Of a DNA stretch of 8,372 nucleotides, positions 1 through 7,051 are shown one piece after another. The position numbers and the translations under genes were made by a program. The notes beneath the pieces are model-generated. The model saw nothing but the letters and a program-made list of their open reading frames with translations, did no database searches and was not told where the DNA came from. The DNA lies in contig DASTRL010000243.1 in the NCBI GenBank assembly GCA_035761265.1, forward strand, positions 1 through 8,372, given 5' to 3'. Position 1 is the stretch's first letter. Every line of letters starts with the position of its first letter. The DNA comes from CADEED01 sp035761265. Its GTDB lineage: Bacteria > Pseudomonadota > Gammaproteobacteria > Steroidobacterales > Steroidobacteraceae.

Positions 1-179
1 GCGGCCAAGGTGCTCGAGGATTCCAAGAGCGACGTGTCCTGGGGCAACCAGATCCGCTCCTACGTGCTCGACCAGTCGCGCATCAAGGATCTGCGCACCG
101 ACGTGGAGATCGGCGACACCAACAAGGTGCTCGACGGTCACCTCGACCCATTCATGGAAGCTTCATTGAAGGCGGGCCT

Positions 180-183
<4 letters not shown>
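1..183 (+). CDS. prfB: Peptide chain release factor 2 (RF2), C-terminal end only
   Basis: This is the last 60 codons of RF2, which recognises UAA and UGA stop codons and triggers peptide release on the ribosome. The reading frame is open from base 1 and stops at TGA 181-183. The visible protein contains the family's C-terminal signature: WGNQIRSYVLD, then SRIKDLRTDVE, then VLDGHLDPFMEASLKAGL at the end. These match the end of Escherichia coli RF2 closely from memory. The GGQ peptidyl-release motif, the SPF stop-codon motif and any programmed frameshift site lie upstream of the window, so they cannot be judged. The stop codon overlaps the GTG start of lysS (GTGA), the usual prfB-lysS arrangement, which suggests co-transcription and translational coupling. 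The truncation is a window-edge effect and does not indicate a pseudogene. Confidence 0.96.
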
Positions 184-1679
<1,496 letters not shown>

Positions 1680-1680
1680 C

Positions 1681-2493
1681 GTGAGCGAGCGCCGCGACGC
1701 ACCGGTGGGGGTGTTCGACTCGGGCGTCGGCGGTCTCACGGTACTGCGCGCGCTGGCGGCCGCATTGCCTCACGAGGATTTCCTGTACCTCGGCGACACC
1801 GCGCGCCTGCCGTATGGCACGAAGAGCGCGGCCACCGTCGCCCGCTACTCGGTGCGCGCCGCGGAAAGCCTCGTGGCGCGCGGCATCAAGGCGCTGGTGG
1901 TCGCCTGCAATACCGCGTCGGCCACGGCGTTGCCCGCGCTGCGCGAGCGCTTCGCGGATCTGCCCGTCATCGGCGTGATCGAGCCCGGTGCGCGCGCCGC
2001 CTGCGAGAGCAGCGCCAGCGGGCGCATTGCCGTGCTGGCGACGGAGGGCACCGTGCAGGGCGGCGCCTACGAGCGCGCGATCCTGGCACTGCGCCCGGAT
2101 GCACATGTCACGCAGGTTGCCTGCCAGGTGTTCGTGGCGCTGGCCGAGGAGGGCTGGAGCGAGGGTGCGGCCGTCGACGCTGTCACGGAGCGCTACCTGG
2201 CGCATCTCGATGCGCGCGTGGACACCGTGGTGCTCGGCTGCACGCATTTCCCGCTGCTGGCGGGATCGATCGGCCGACAGCTGGGCGTTACCCGGCGCGT
2301 GGTCGACTCTGCGGCCACGACGGCCAGGGCGACCTTGGCCAGGCTCGCCGAGACCTCGCTGGCAGCCAACCGGGAGCGCGCCGGCACGCTGAAGCTCATG
2401 GCGACCGACAGTCCCGAGCGCTTCGCGCGCGTCGGCGCGCGATTCCTCGGCTCGTCGATCGGCGTCGGGGCGGTCGAAGCGATCGATCTTTAG
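1681..2493 (+). CDS. murI: Glutamate racemase
   Basis: The product interconverts L- and D-glutamate without cofactor, supplying D-Glu for peptidoglycan. It is 270 residues long, typical for MurI. Seen in sequence: GVFDSGVGGLTV at 10-21 (conserved Asp/Ser near the active site), YLGDTARLPYGTKS at 36-49, the first catalytic cysteine C76 in ACNTAS, and the second, C187, in GCTHFP. The two cysteines act as the acid/base pair in this family, so the enzyme should be active. The segment at 208-211 reads VDSA where many relatives have DSG, a minor variation. The start is GTG at 1681, one base past the lysS stop, with GGAG at 1667-1670 inside lysS as ribosome-binding site. It is therefore likely co-transcribed with prfB and lysS. 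The TAG stop coincides with the -35 box of the candidate promoter for the next gene. Confidence 0.96.
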   Translation: MSERRDAPVGVFDSGVGGLTVLRALAAALPHEDFLYLGDTARLPYGTKSAATVARYSVRAAESLVARGIKALVVACNTASATALPALRERFADLPVIGVIEPGARAACESSASGRIAVLATEGTVQGGAYERAILALRPDAHVTQVACQVFVALAEEGWSEGAAVDAVTERYLAHLDARVDTVVLGCTHFPLLAGSIGRQLGVTRRVVDSAATTARATLARLAETSLAANRERAGTLKLMATDSPERFARVGARFLGSSIGVGAVEAIDL

Positions 2494-2518
2494 ACACTTT
2501 CCATAAGGCGGTTACACT
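2491..2518 (+). promoter_or_regulatory. Candidate sigma-70 promoter for the alpha/beta-hydrolase gene
   Basis: TAGACA at 2491-2496 (5 of 6 to TTGACA) and TACACT at 2513-2518 (4 of 6 to TATAAT) are separated by 16 bases. The predicted transcription start is near 2525, about 33 bases before the ATG at 2558. The surrounding 2487-2520 stretch is locally AT-richer than the flanking coding DNA, as expected for a promoter. This is pattern matching only, without any transcript evidence. Confidence 0.5.
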
Positions 2519-2524
2519 TGGCGC

Positions 2525-2543
2525 CCGCGCCCATGGGTCGCGG
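2525..2543 (+). repeat. Imperfect inverted repeat / predicted 5'-UTR hairpin
   Basis: The 19 bases CCGCGCCCATGGGTCGCGG form an inverted repeat. Outer arms CCGCG/CGCGG pair perfectly, and the inner CCCATGGG is an 8-bp palindrome, with a single unpaired T at 2538. As RNA this gives a GC-rich stem with a four-base loop, starting where the promoter at 2491-2518 would start transcription and ending on the first bases of the ggaagg ribosome-binding site (2542-2547). It has no U tract, so it does not look like a terminator. It could instead affect mRNA stability or ribosome access, or be a DNA operator. Confidence 0.45.
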
Positions 2544-2557
2544 AAGGTCACAAAGGG

Positions 2558-3439
2558 ATGGCGTTGATGCGAGAAAGAACTGGAGTGGCACACGACCGTG
2601 CCGTGATGCCGCTGCGCATGGGCTTCGCGGACACGCTGTCGGGCCAATTGCACTTCCGCGCCTGCGGCGCCGGCCCCGACATCGTGCTGCTGCCATGGTC
2701 ACCGGCCAGCGGCCGCATGTACGACCACGTGCTGCCGCAGCTCGCGCGCGCCGGATTCCGCGCCATCGCCTTCGATCTCGCCGGCACGGGCCGCTCCCAC
2801 AAGAAGTGCAGAAACTGGACGGTGCAGCAGTACGCCAACGACGTACTCGAGGCCTGCGGCTCGCTGCACACCGTGCCCTACACGGTGATCGGCGGCAGGT
2901 TCGGCGCCTCCGTCGCCGTCGAGATGTTGTTAGCCGCGCCGGCGCAGGTGACCGGTGCCGTGCTCGATGGCGTGCTCGGGCTCGCGCCCGAGGAACTGCG
3001 CAAGATGACGCTGCCCACCACGGGCCTTTCGCCGAAGCTCGCGCCCGATGGCGGACATCGCAGCTTCGCCTTCGATGTCACGGTACGCATGCTCAAGGAC
3101 TGGGATCCCGGATTCGAGCTCACGCAGGAAACCCTGCCGGTGGTGTACGAATTCATGCGCGACTACCTGGAACTCGGCTACGAAGCCATCGCCGCCGGTG
3201 TCGAGACGGATACGCGCGGCGCGAAGCCGGCGCACGACGTGCTCGCGCGGCTCGGCGAAGTCTCGCAGCGCGTGCTGGTCATGACCTCGGATTCCGACAG
3301 CCTGGCGCCGGCCTACAACCGCGCGCTCGAGCGTGCGCGCAATTCCCGCGGTCACAAGTTCGAGGGCAATCACCCGATCCTGACGCCGGCGCGTGCCGCG
3401 GAGTACGCGCAGATCCTGGTGTCGTTCGCGCGGCGCTGA
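2558..3439 (+). CDS. Alpha/beta-hydrolase-fold protein lacking the nucleophile serine
   Basis: The 293-residue product has the alpha/beta-hydrolase layout. A strand at 41-46 (DIVLLP) leads into an oxyanion-type loop (PWSPASGRMYDHVLPQL). AFDLAGTGRS sits at 71-80, and the nucleophile elbow lies at 108-121. A cap-like region spans about 140-215. LVMTSDSDSLAP (240-251) carries the likely acid (D245 or D247), and EGNHP carries the likely base, H272. The elbow reads IGGRFGAS where the family expects GHSFG or GxSxG: the nucleophile position is Arg114, encoded by AGG at 2897-2899. HG in the oxyanion loop is also replaced by PW. Ester hydrolysis by the standard mechanism is therefore doubtful, and the substrate is unknown. 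The start at 2558 has ggaagg at 2542-2547; ATG at 2567, with aaaggg at 2552-2557, is a nearly equal choice. It has its own candidate promoter and converges on ygfZ. No signal peptide is evident. Confidence 0.85.
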   Translation: MALMRERTGVAHDRAVMPLRMGFADTLSGQLHFRACGAGPDIVLLPWSPASGRMYDHVLPQLARAGFRAIAFDLAGTGRSHKKCRNWTVQQYANDVLEACGSLHTVPYTVIGGRFGASVAVEMLLAAPAQVTGAVLDGVLGLAPEELRKMTLPTTGLSPKLAPDGGHRSFAFDVTVRMLKDWDPGFELTQETLPVVYEFMRDYLELGYEAIAAGVETDTRGAKPAHDVLARLGEVSQRVLVMTSDSDSLAPAYNRALERARNSRGHKFEGNHPILTPARAAEYAQILVSFARR

Positions 3440-3466
3440 GCGTGCTGCGCCCCCTGCGCGCGGCGG

Positions 3467-4237
3467 TTATTCGGGCAGCGTATATGGCAGCGGCAGCGGC
3501 CCGTCGACGATGACAGCCTCGCCGGCCGGCGTTTCGACGTCGTTCAAGGCGCCGTAGTTGCCGACTGCCAGCAATTGCTGGCCACCTTCGCCGTCGTCCG
3601 CCACGCGCACCACGATGAGTGGACGGCCGTCGCGGGCGCGCGCCGCATCGCCGGGTTGCAGTCTCGTCCCGCCGGCATTGCGCCAGCGCTGCATGCGGCG
3701 CTTGACGCGACCACGATAGTGCGCACGCGCAATGACTTCCTGGCCGGTATAGCAACCCTTGTCGAAAGCGATGGCGCCGATGAGGTCGAGATTCAGCATC
3801 TGCGCGACGAATTGCTCGCTGGTCGCCGCGTAGACCTGCGGCTGTCCGGCGCGCACCGCGTCGATGGGTTGCAGGGTGGTGTCAGGCGGGGAAAACGCGG
3901 ACGCGGTTTCCCTGCCCGACACCACCGTACCCGCGGTTTCCTCGATGCGCACTTGGGCGCGAAGCACGAACTTGCGCAGACGCTGCGTCACCGCCGCGAC
4001 GAGATCACGCGGCAGGGTCGCGAGGAATTCATCGTCACCGGTGCGCGCGATGTCGAGCAGGGCGATCACGCGGCCCTGCGGATTGTGCAGCCCCGCCAGG
4101 GTGCGCGCCCCGGGCGCCAGCTTCTCCACGTCCGCGGACACCTGGCCCTGCAGGAACTTCGCCGCATCCGGACCGCGCATGGTGATCACGCCGAAATCGT
4201 CGGCGCTGCGCGCCGGCACGTCAGTGGGCACGCTCAT
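3467..4237 (-). CDS. ygfZ: Folate-binding Fe-S cluster factor YgfZ (GcvT-like, IBA57/CAF17 family)
   Basis: YgfZ proteins are cytoplasmic GcvT-like, tetrahydrofolate-binding factors that support assembly or repair of certain Fe-S enzymes; the mitochondrial relative is IBA57. The family hallmark KGCYTGQE is at residues 160-167 (key Cys162), followed by VIARAHYRGRVKRR. The N-terminal fold shows VITMRGPDAAKFLQGQVSAD (18-36) and HNPQGRVIALLDI (51-63). The 256 residues are short for the family (E. coli about 326), with compaction in the middle (about 105-135), but both halves and the motif are present. The start is ATG at 4235-4237. Longer in-frame extensions would run through the divergent promoter and into the opposite-strand genes, and they lose family similarity. 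The ribosome-binding site is weak. It diverges from the sdh operon, and its 3' end converges on the hydrolase gene 27 bp away. SdhB, with three Fe-S clusters, is a plausible client (inference). Confidence 0.93.
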   Translation of the reverse strand: MSVPTDVPARSADDFGVITMRGPDAAKFLQGQVSADVEKLAPGARTLAGLHNPQGRVIALLDIARTGDDEFLATLPRDLVAAVTQRLRKFVLRAQVRIEETAGTVVSGRETASAFSPPDTTLQPIDAVRAGQPQVYAATSEQFVAQMLNLDLIGAIAFDKGCYTGQEVIARAHYRGRVKRRMQRWRNAGGTRLQPGDAARARDGRPLIVVRVADDGEGGQQLLAVGNYGALNDVETPAGEAVIVDGPLPLPYTLPE

Positions 4238-4298
4238 CTTTGTTTTTGCTCGGATTTCATATGGTCTCAGCGAGCCGATTCTGGCAGAATTTGTGGCC
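4238..4298. promoter_or_regulatory. Divergent intergenic region between ygfZ and the sdh operon
   Basis: This 61-bp gap must hold the start signals for both ygfZ (leftward) and the sdh operon (rightward), unless the latter is also driven from within ygfZ. It is clearly AT-richer than its neighbours (for example 4236-4262 and 4278-4295). A -10-like CAGAAT lies at 4285-4290 for the rightward direction, with no convincing -35 box. TATGAA on the - strand (about 4256-4261) is a weak leftward -10. Neither promoter is strong by consensus, which would fit control by an activator or an alternative sigma factor. Confidence 0.55.
4278..4290. promoter_or_regulatory. Perfect 13-bp palindrome, candidate operator
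   Basis: ATTCTG-G-CAGAAT is a perfect inverted repeat with a one-base centre. It sits in the shared ygfZ/sdh intergenic region, 8 bases before the GTG start of the first operon gene. Its right arm coincides with the -10-like CAGAAT. A dimeric regulator bound here would cover the rightward promoter and could affect both directions. As RNA it would be a weak six-pair stem with a one-base loop, so a DNA-binding role is more likely. The regulator is unknown. Confidence 0.45.
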
Positions 4299-4475
4299 GT
4301 GCCGAATTCCCCTTCCGACGTAGATCCCGCGCGAAGCTCCGCCAACCCTGCCGCCGCCGAGCCGGTGCCGCAATCGTCGTCGAAGCGCGTGGTCGATGAG
4401 CACGGCGGGCCGCAGGGCCCGGAACCCACCCGATATGGCGATTGGGAACGCAATGGCCGCTGCATCGACTTCTGA
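4299..4475 (+). CDS. DUF1674 small protein, SDHAF4-like succinate dehydrogenase assembly factor
   Basis: This 58-residue protein carries the DUF1674 C-terminal block at 37-58: GPQGPEPTRYGDWERNG, then RCIDF at the very end. In eukaryotes this family is SDHAF4 (yeast Sdh8), a soluble chaperone that binds flavinylated SdhA and promotes its joining to SdhB. The N-terminal 35 residues are low-complexity and rich in Ser, Pro and Ala, probably disordered. The stop lies 3 bases before the sdhC ATG, which places it as first gene of the sdh operon and supports the same role here (inference). The start is uncertain: GTG at 4299 gives the usual family length, and GTG at 4293 or 4365 are alternatives. No Shine-Dalgarno sequence is visible before 4299, and the upstream -10-like box is close enough that the mRNA could be nearly leaderless. 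It is too short for many automatic gene callers. Confidence 0.88.
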   Translation: MPNSPSDVDPARSSANPAAAEPVPQSSSKRVVDEHGGPQGPEPTRYGDWERNGRCIDF

Positions 4476-4478
4476 GCC

Positions 4479-4877
4479 ATGAACACGCGCCCACTGTCAC
4501 CGCATCTCGGCGTGTACAAGTTCATGTACACGATGTCGCTGTCGATCATGCATCGCATCACGGGACTCGCGGCATCGGCGGGACTGCTGGTCTTCGTCTG
4601 GTGGTTGATGGCGTTGGCGTCGGGCCCCGGTGCGTACGCGTCGGTCATGCGGCTGCTGTCCTCGCCCGTCGCCAAACTACTGTTGATCGGCTTCACGTTC
4701 TCCTTCGTCTACCACTTCTGCAACGGCATCCGGCACCTGGTCTGGGATGCCGGATACGGTTTCGAACGCGCGCAGGCGCGGCGCAGCGCTGCCGTGGTGG
4801 TCGCGGCCGCGTTGCTCCTCACCGTGGTGGTGGTGTGGCTGGGCTGCGCCGCGATGACGGCCCCGGGGACGCCATGA
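4479..4877 (+). CDS. sdhC: Succinate dehydrogenase cytochrome b556 subunit
   Basis: SdhC is one of the two membrane anchors of complex II; it binds heme b and helps form the ubiquinone site. The protein has 132 residues. RPLSPHLGVYK (4-14) is the typical N-terminus. SIMHRITG at 22-29 supplies Ser22 and Arg26, equivalent to the quinone-site Ser27 and Arg31 of E. coli. YHFCNGIRHLVWD at 78-90 supplies His79, the expected axial heme ligand. Three hydrophobic membrane segments lie at about 26-48, 63-82 and 104-125. The ATG at 4479 is 3 bases after the DUF1674 stop, with no clear ribosome-binding site, so coupled translation is likely. The stop overlaps the sdhD start (ATGA). Confidence 0.96.
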   Translation: MNTRPLSPHLGVYKFMYTMSLSIMHRITGLAASAGLLVFVWWLMALASGPGAYASVMRLLSSPVAKLLLIGFTFSFVYHFCNGIRHLVWDAGYGFERAQARRSAAVVVAAALLLTVVVVWLGCAAMTAPGTP

Positions 4878-5251
4878 GCCTTCGTTCACCGCTCGGCAGG
4901 GTGCTGGGACGCGGATCGGCCGGCGAGGGTGTCGGCCACTGGTGGGTGCAGCGCGTGACCGCGGTGGCGCTGATCCCGCTGACGCTGTGGTTCGTCATCT
5001 CGCTGCTGCGGCAGTCGCTGCAATCCTACGATGCCATGCGTGGGTGGTTAGGCCAGCCATGGGTGGCGGTGTTCACGATCCTGCTGGCGCTGACGCTGGC
5101 CTGGCATTCCAGGCTCGGCGTGCAGGTGGTCATCGAAGACTACGTGCACGGCAAGGGCGCGAAGACCACCTTGCTGCTGCTGTCCACGTTCGTGCACGTG
5201 GCGGCGGCGGTGGCCGCGGTCTTCGCCGTGTTGCTGCTGGCGCTCTCGTGA
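4874..5251 (+). CDS. sdhD: Succinate dehydrogenase hydrophobic membrane anchor subunit
   Basis: SdhD pairs with SdhC to anchor SdhAB in the inner membrane and complete the heme and quinone pockets. The protein has 125 residues and three membrane helices at about 28-46, 64-84 and 98-123. GHWWVQRVTAVALIPL at 21-36 matches the family N-terminus. WHSRLGVQVVIEDYVHG at 77-93 is the hallmark: His78 is the candidate heme ligand, and Asp89-Tyr90 correspond to the Asp-Tyr pair (Asp82-Tyr83) at the E. coli quinone site. The ATG at 4874 overlaps the sdhC stop by ATGA, and ggggac upstream may act as ribosome-binding site. It ends 4 bases before sdhA. The VIEDYVHG form resembles alphaproteobacterial and Xanthomonas-type SdhD more than the E. 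coli type (from memory). Confidence 0.94.
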   Translation: MSLRSPLGRVLGRGSAGEGVGHWWVQRVTAVALIPLTLWFVISLLRQSLQSYDAMRGWLGQPWVAVFTILLALTLAWHSRLGVQVVIEDYVHGKGAKTTLLLLSTFVHVAAAVAAVFAVLLLALS

Positions 5252-5255
5252 CGAC

Positions 5256-7043
5256 ATGACCAAAGAGTACGAATTCATCGACCACACCTACGACGTCGTC
5301 GTCGTGGGCGCCGGCGGCGCGGGCCTGCGGGCCACGCTCGGCCTCGCGGAAGCCGGCCTGTCCACCGCCTGCATCACCAAGGTGTTTCCCACGCGCAGCC
5401 ACACCGTGGCCGCGCAGGGCGGCATCTCCGCCGCGCTCGGCAACATGGGCGAGGACGACTGGCGCTTCCACTTCTACGACACGATCAAGGGTTCGGACTG
5501 GCTCGGCGACCAGGACGCCATCGAATTCATGTGCAAGGAAGCGCCGGCGGCCGTCATCGAGCTCGAGCACTACGGCGTGCCGTTCTCGCGTACCAACGAG
5601 GGCCGCATCTACCAGCGCCCGTTCGGCGGCATGACGACGCACTACGGCAAGGGAACTGCACATCGCACCTGCGCGGCCGCGGATCGCACCGGCCATGCCA
5701 TGCTGCACACGCTGTACCAGCAGTCCATCAAGCATCACGCCGAATTCTTCGTCGAATACTTCGCGCTCGATCTCATGATGCAGGACGGCGCCTGCCGCGG
5801 AGTCGTCGCGCTCGACATGGCCACGGGTCGGCTGCATCGCTATCGGGCCCACACCGTGATCCTGGCGACGGGTGGCTACGGCCGCGCGTATTTTTCCTGC
5901 ACCTCAGCGCACACCTGCACCGGCGACGGCGGCGGCATGGCTCTGCGCGCCGGGCTGCCGCTGCAGGACATGGAGTTCGTGCAGTTCCATCCCACCGGCA
6001 TCTACGGCTCGGGGTGCCTGATCACCGAAGGCTCGCGCGGCGAAGGCGGCTATCTCACCAACTCCGAGGGCGAGCGCTTCATGGAGCGCTACGCGCCCAA
6101 CGCCAAGGACCTGGCTTCGCGTGACGTGGTGTCGCGCTCGATGACCATCGAGATCCGCGAGGGCCGCGGCGTGGGGCCGCACAAGGATCACATCCACCTG
6201 CACCTCGAGCACCTCGGGCCCGAGGTGATCCATGCGCGACTGCCGGGTATCGCCGAGACGGCGCGCATTTTCGCGGGCGTGGACGTGAACAAGGATCCGA
6301 TCCCGGTGCTGCCCACCGTTCACTACAACATGGGCGGCATCCCCTGCAACGTGCATGGGCAGGTGGTCACGGCGAAGAACGGCAATCCGGACACCGTGGT
6401 GCCTGGCCTCATGGCCGTGGGCGAGGCGGCCTGCGTGTCCGTGCACGGCGCGAACCGGCTGGGCTCGAACTCACTGCTCGATCTGGTGGTGTTCGGCCGC
6501 GAAGCCAGTCGTCACGCTGCCACGACCATCCGGCCCGCAGAGCGTCAGGCGCCGCTGCCCAAGGACGCGGGCGAGTTCGCGGTCGCGCGGCTCGATCGCT
6601 TGCGCAATGCCAAGGGCTCGCGCGGCACCGCGCAGATTCGCCTCGAGATGCAGCGCGTCATGCAGCGCGACGCCGCCGTGTTTCGCACCGGGCAGTCGCT
6701 GAAGGAGGGTGTCGAGGCCCTGGCGAGGACTCTCGCTTCGTTCTCCGATGTGCGCGTCAGCGACCGAAGCCTCATCTGGAACACGGACCTGGTCGAGACG
6801 CTGGAGCTCGAGAACCTGCTGGGCCAGGCCACCGCGACCATCGTTTCGGCGGAGAACCGCAAGGAAAGTCGCGGCGCGCATGCGCGCGAAGACTTCAAGG
6901 AACGCGACGACGCGAACTGGCAGAAGCACACTCTCTGCTGGGTCGGCGAATCCGGGAAGACCCGCATCGACTATCGGCCCGTGCACATGAATACGCTGAC
7001 CACGGACGTTGAGCCGATTCCGCCCAAGGCGCGCACGTACTGA
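5256..7043 (+). CDS. sdhA: Succinate dehydrogenase flavoprotein subunit
   Basis: SdhA oxidises succinate to fumarate on covalently bound FAD and passes electrons to SdhB; it sits on the cytoplasmic face in bacteria. At 595 residues it is full length (E. coli 588). The dinucleotide fold GAGGAGLRA lies at 18-26. TRSHTVAAQGG contains His49, the FAD attachment site. The active site has His245 (FHPTG), Arg289 (LASRDVVSRS, equivalent to E. coli Arg286) and His356 (HYNMGG). HGANRLGSNSLLDLVVFGR and the C-terminal ESRGAHAREDF/NWQKHTL segment are intact. GRGVGPHKDH and FAGVDVNKDPIPVLPTVHYN follow the mitochondrial/alphaproteobacterial pattern more than the E. coli one. The ATG at 5256 is 4 bases after sdhD. 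Flavinylation should be assisted by SdhE, and holo-SdhA may be handed on by the DUF1674 protein, both encoded in this operon. Confidence 0.98.
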   Translation: MTKEYEFIDHTYDVVVVGAGGAGLRATLGLAEAGLSTACITKVFPTRSHTVAAQGGISAALGNMGEDDWRFHFYDTIKGSDWLGDQDAIEFMCKEAPAAVIELEHYGVPFSRTNEGRIYQRPFGGMTTHYGKGTAHRTCAAADRTGHAMLHTLYQQSIKHHAEFFVEYFALDLMMQDGACRGVVALDMATGRLHRYRAHTVILATGGYGRAYFSCTSAHTCTGDGGGMALRAGLPLQDMEFVQFHPTGIYGSGCLITEGSRGEGGYLTNSEGERFMERYAPNAKDLASRDVVSRSMTIEIREGRGVGPHKDHIHLHLEHLGPEVIHARLPGIAETARIFAGVDVNKDPIPVLPTVHYNMGGIPCNVHGQVVTAKNGNPDTVVPGLMAVGEAACVSVHGANRLGSNSLLDLVVFGREASRHAATTIRPAERQAPLPKDAGEFAVARLDRLRNAKGSRGTAQIRLEMQRVMQRDAAVFRTGQSLKEGVEALARTLASFSDVRVSDRSLIWNTDLVETLELENLLGQATATIVSAENRKESRGAHAREDFKERDDANWQKHTLCWVGESGKTRIDYRPVHMNTLTTDVEPIPPKARTY

Positions 7044-7051
7044 GATCCACC

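Noticed and set aside
1890..2310. murI as a possible pseudogene because of the VDSA variation near residue 210
   Set aside because: Both catalytic cysteines (C76, C187), the FDSGVGG and PYGTKS motifs and the full length are intact, so it reads as a normal enzyme.
3440..3466. Possible bidirectional terminator between the convergent hydrolase and ygfZ genes
   Set aside because: Only a four-pair GCGC/GCGC stem with a five-base loop can be drawn in these 27 bases, and there is no T tract on either strand.
2518..3513. 331-codon + strand frame overlapping the hydrolase gene
   Set aside because: It is Arg/Ala-rich shadow composition, whereas the frame starting at 2558 shows a clear alpha/beta-hydrolase layout and has a ribosome-binding site.
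3575..4399. 274-codon + strand frame across ygfZ
   Set aside because: It is a shadow of ygfZ with no motif. It also crosses the divergent promoter and ends out of frame inside the DUF1674 gene.
4238..4696. N-terminal extension of ygfZ up to a start at 4696
   Set aside because: It would run antisense through sdhC, the DUF1674 gene and the divergent promoter. The extension shows no family similarity, and the conserved protein begins near ATG 4237.
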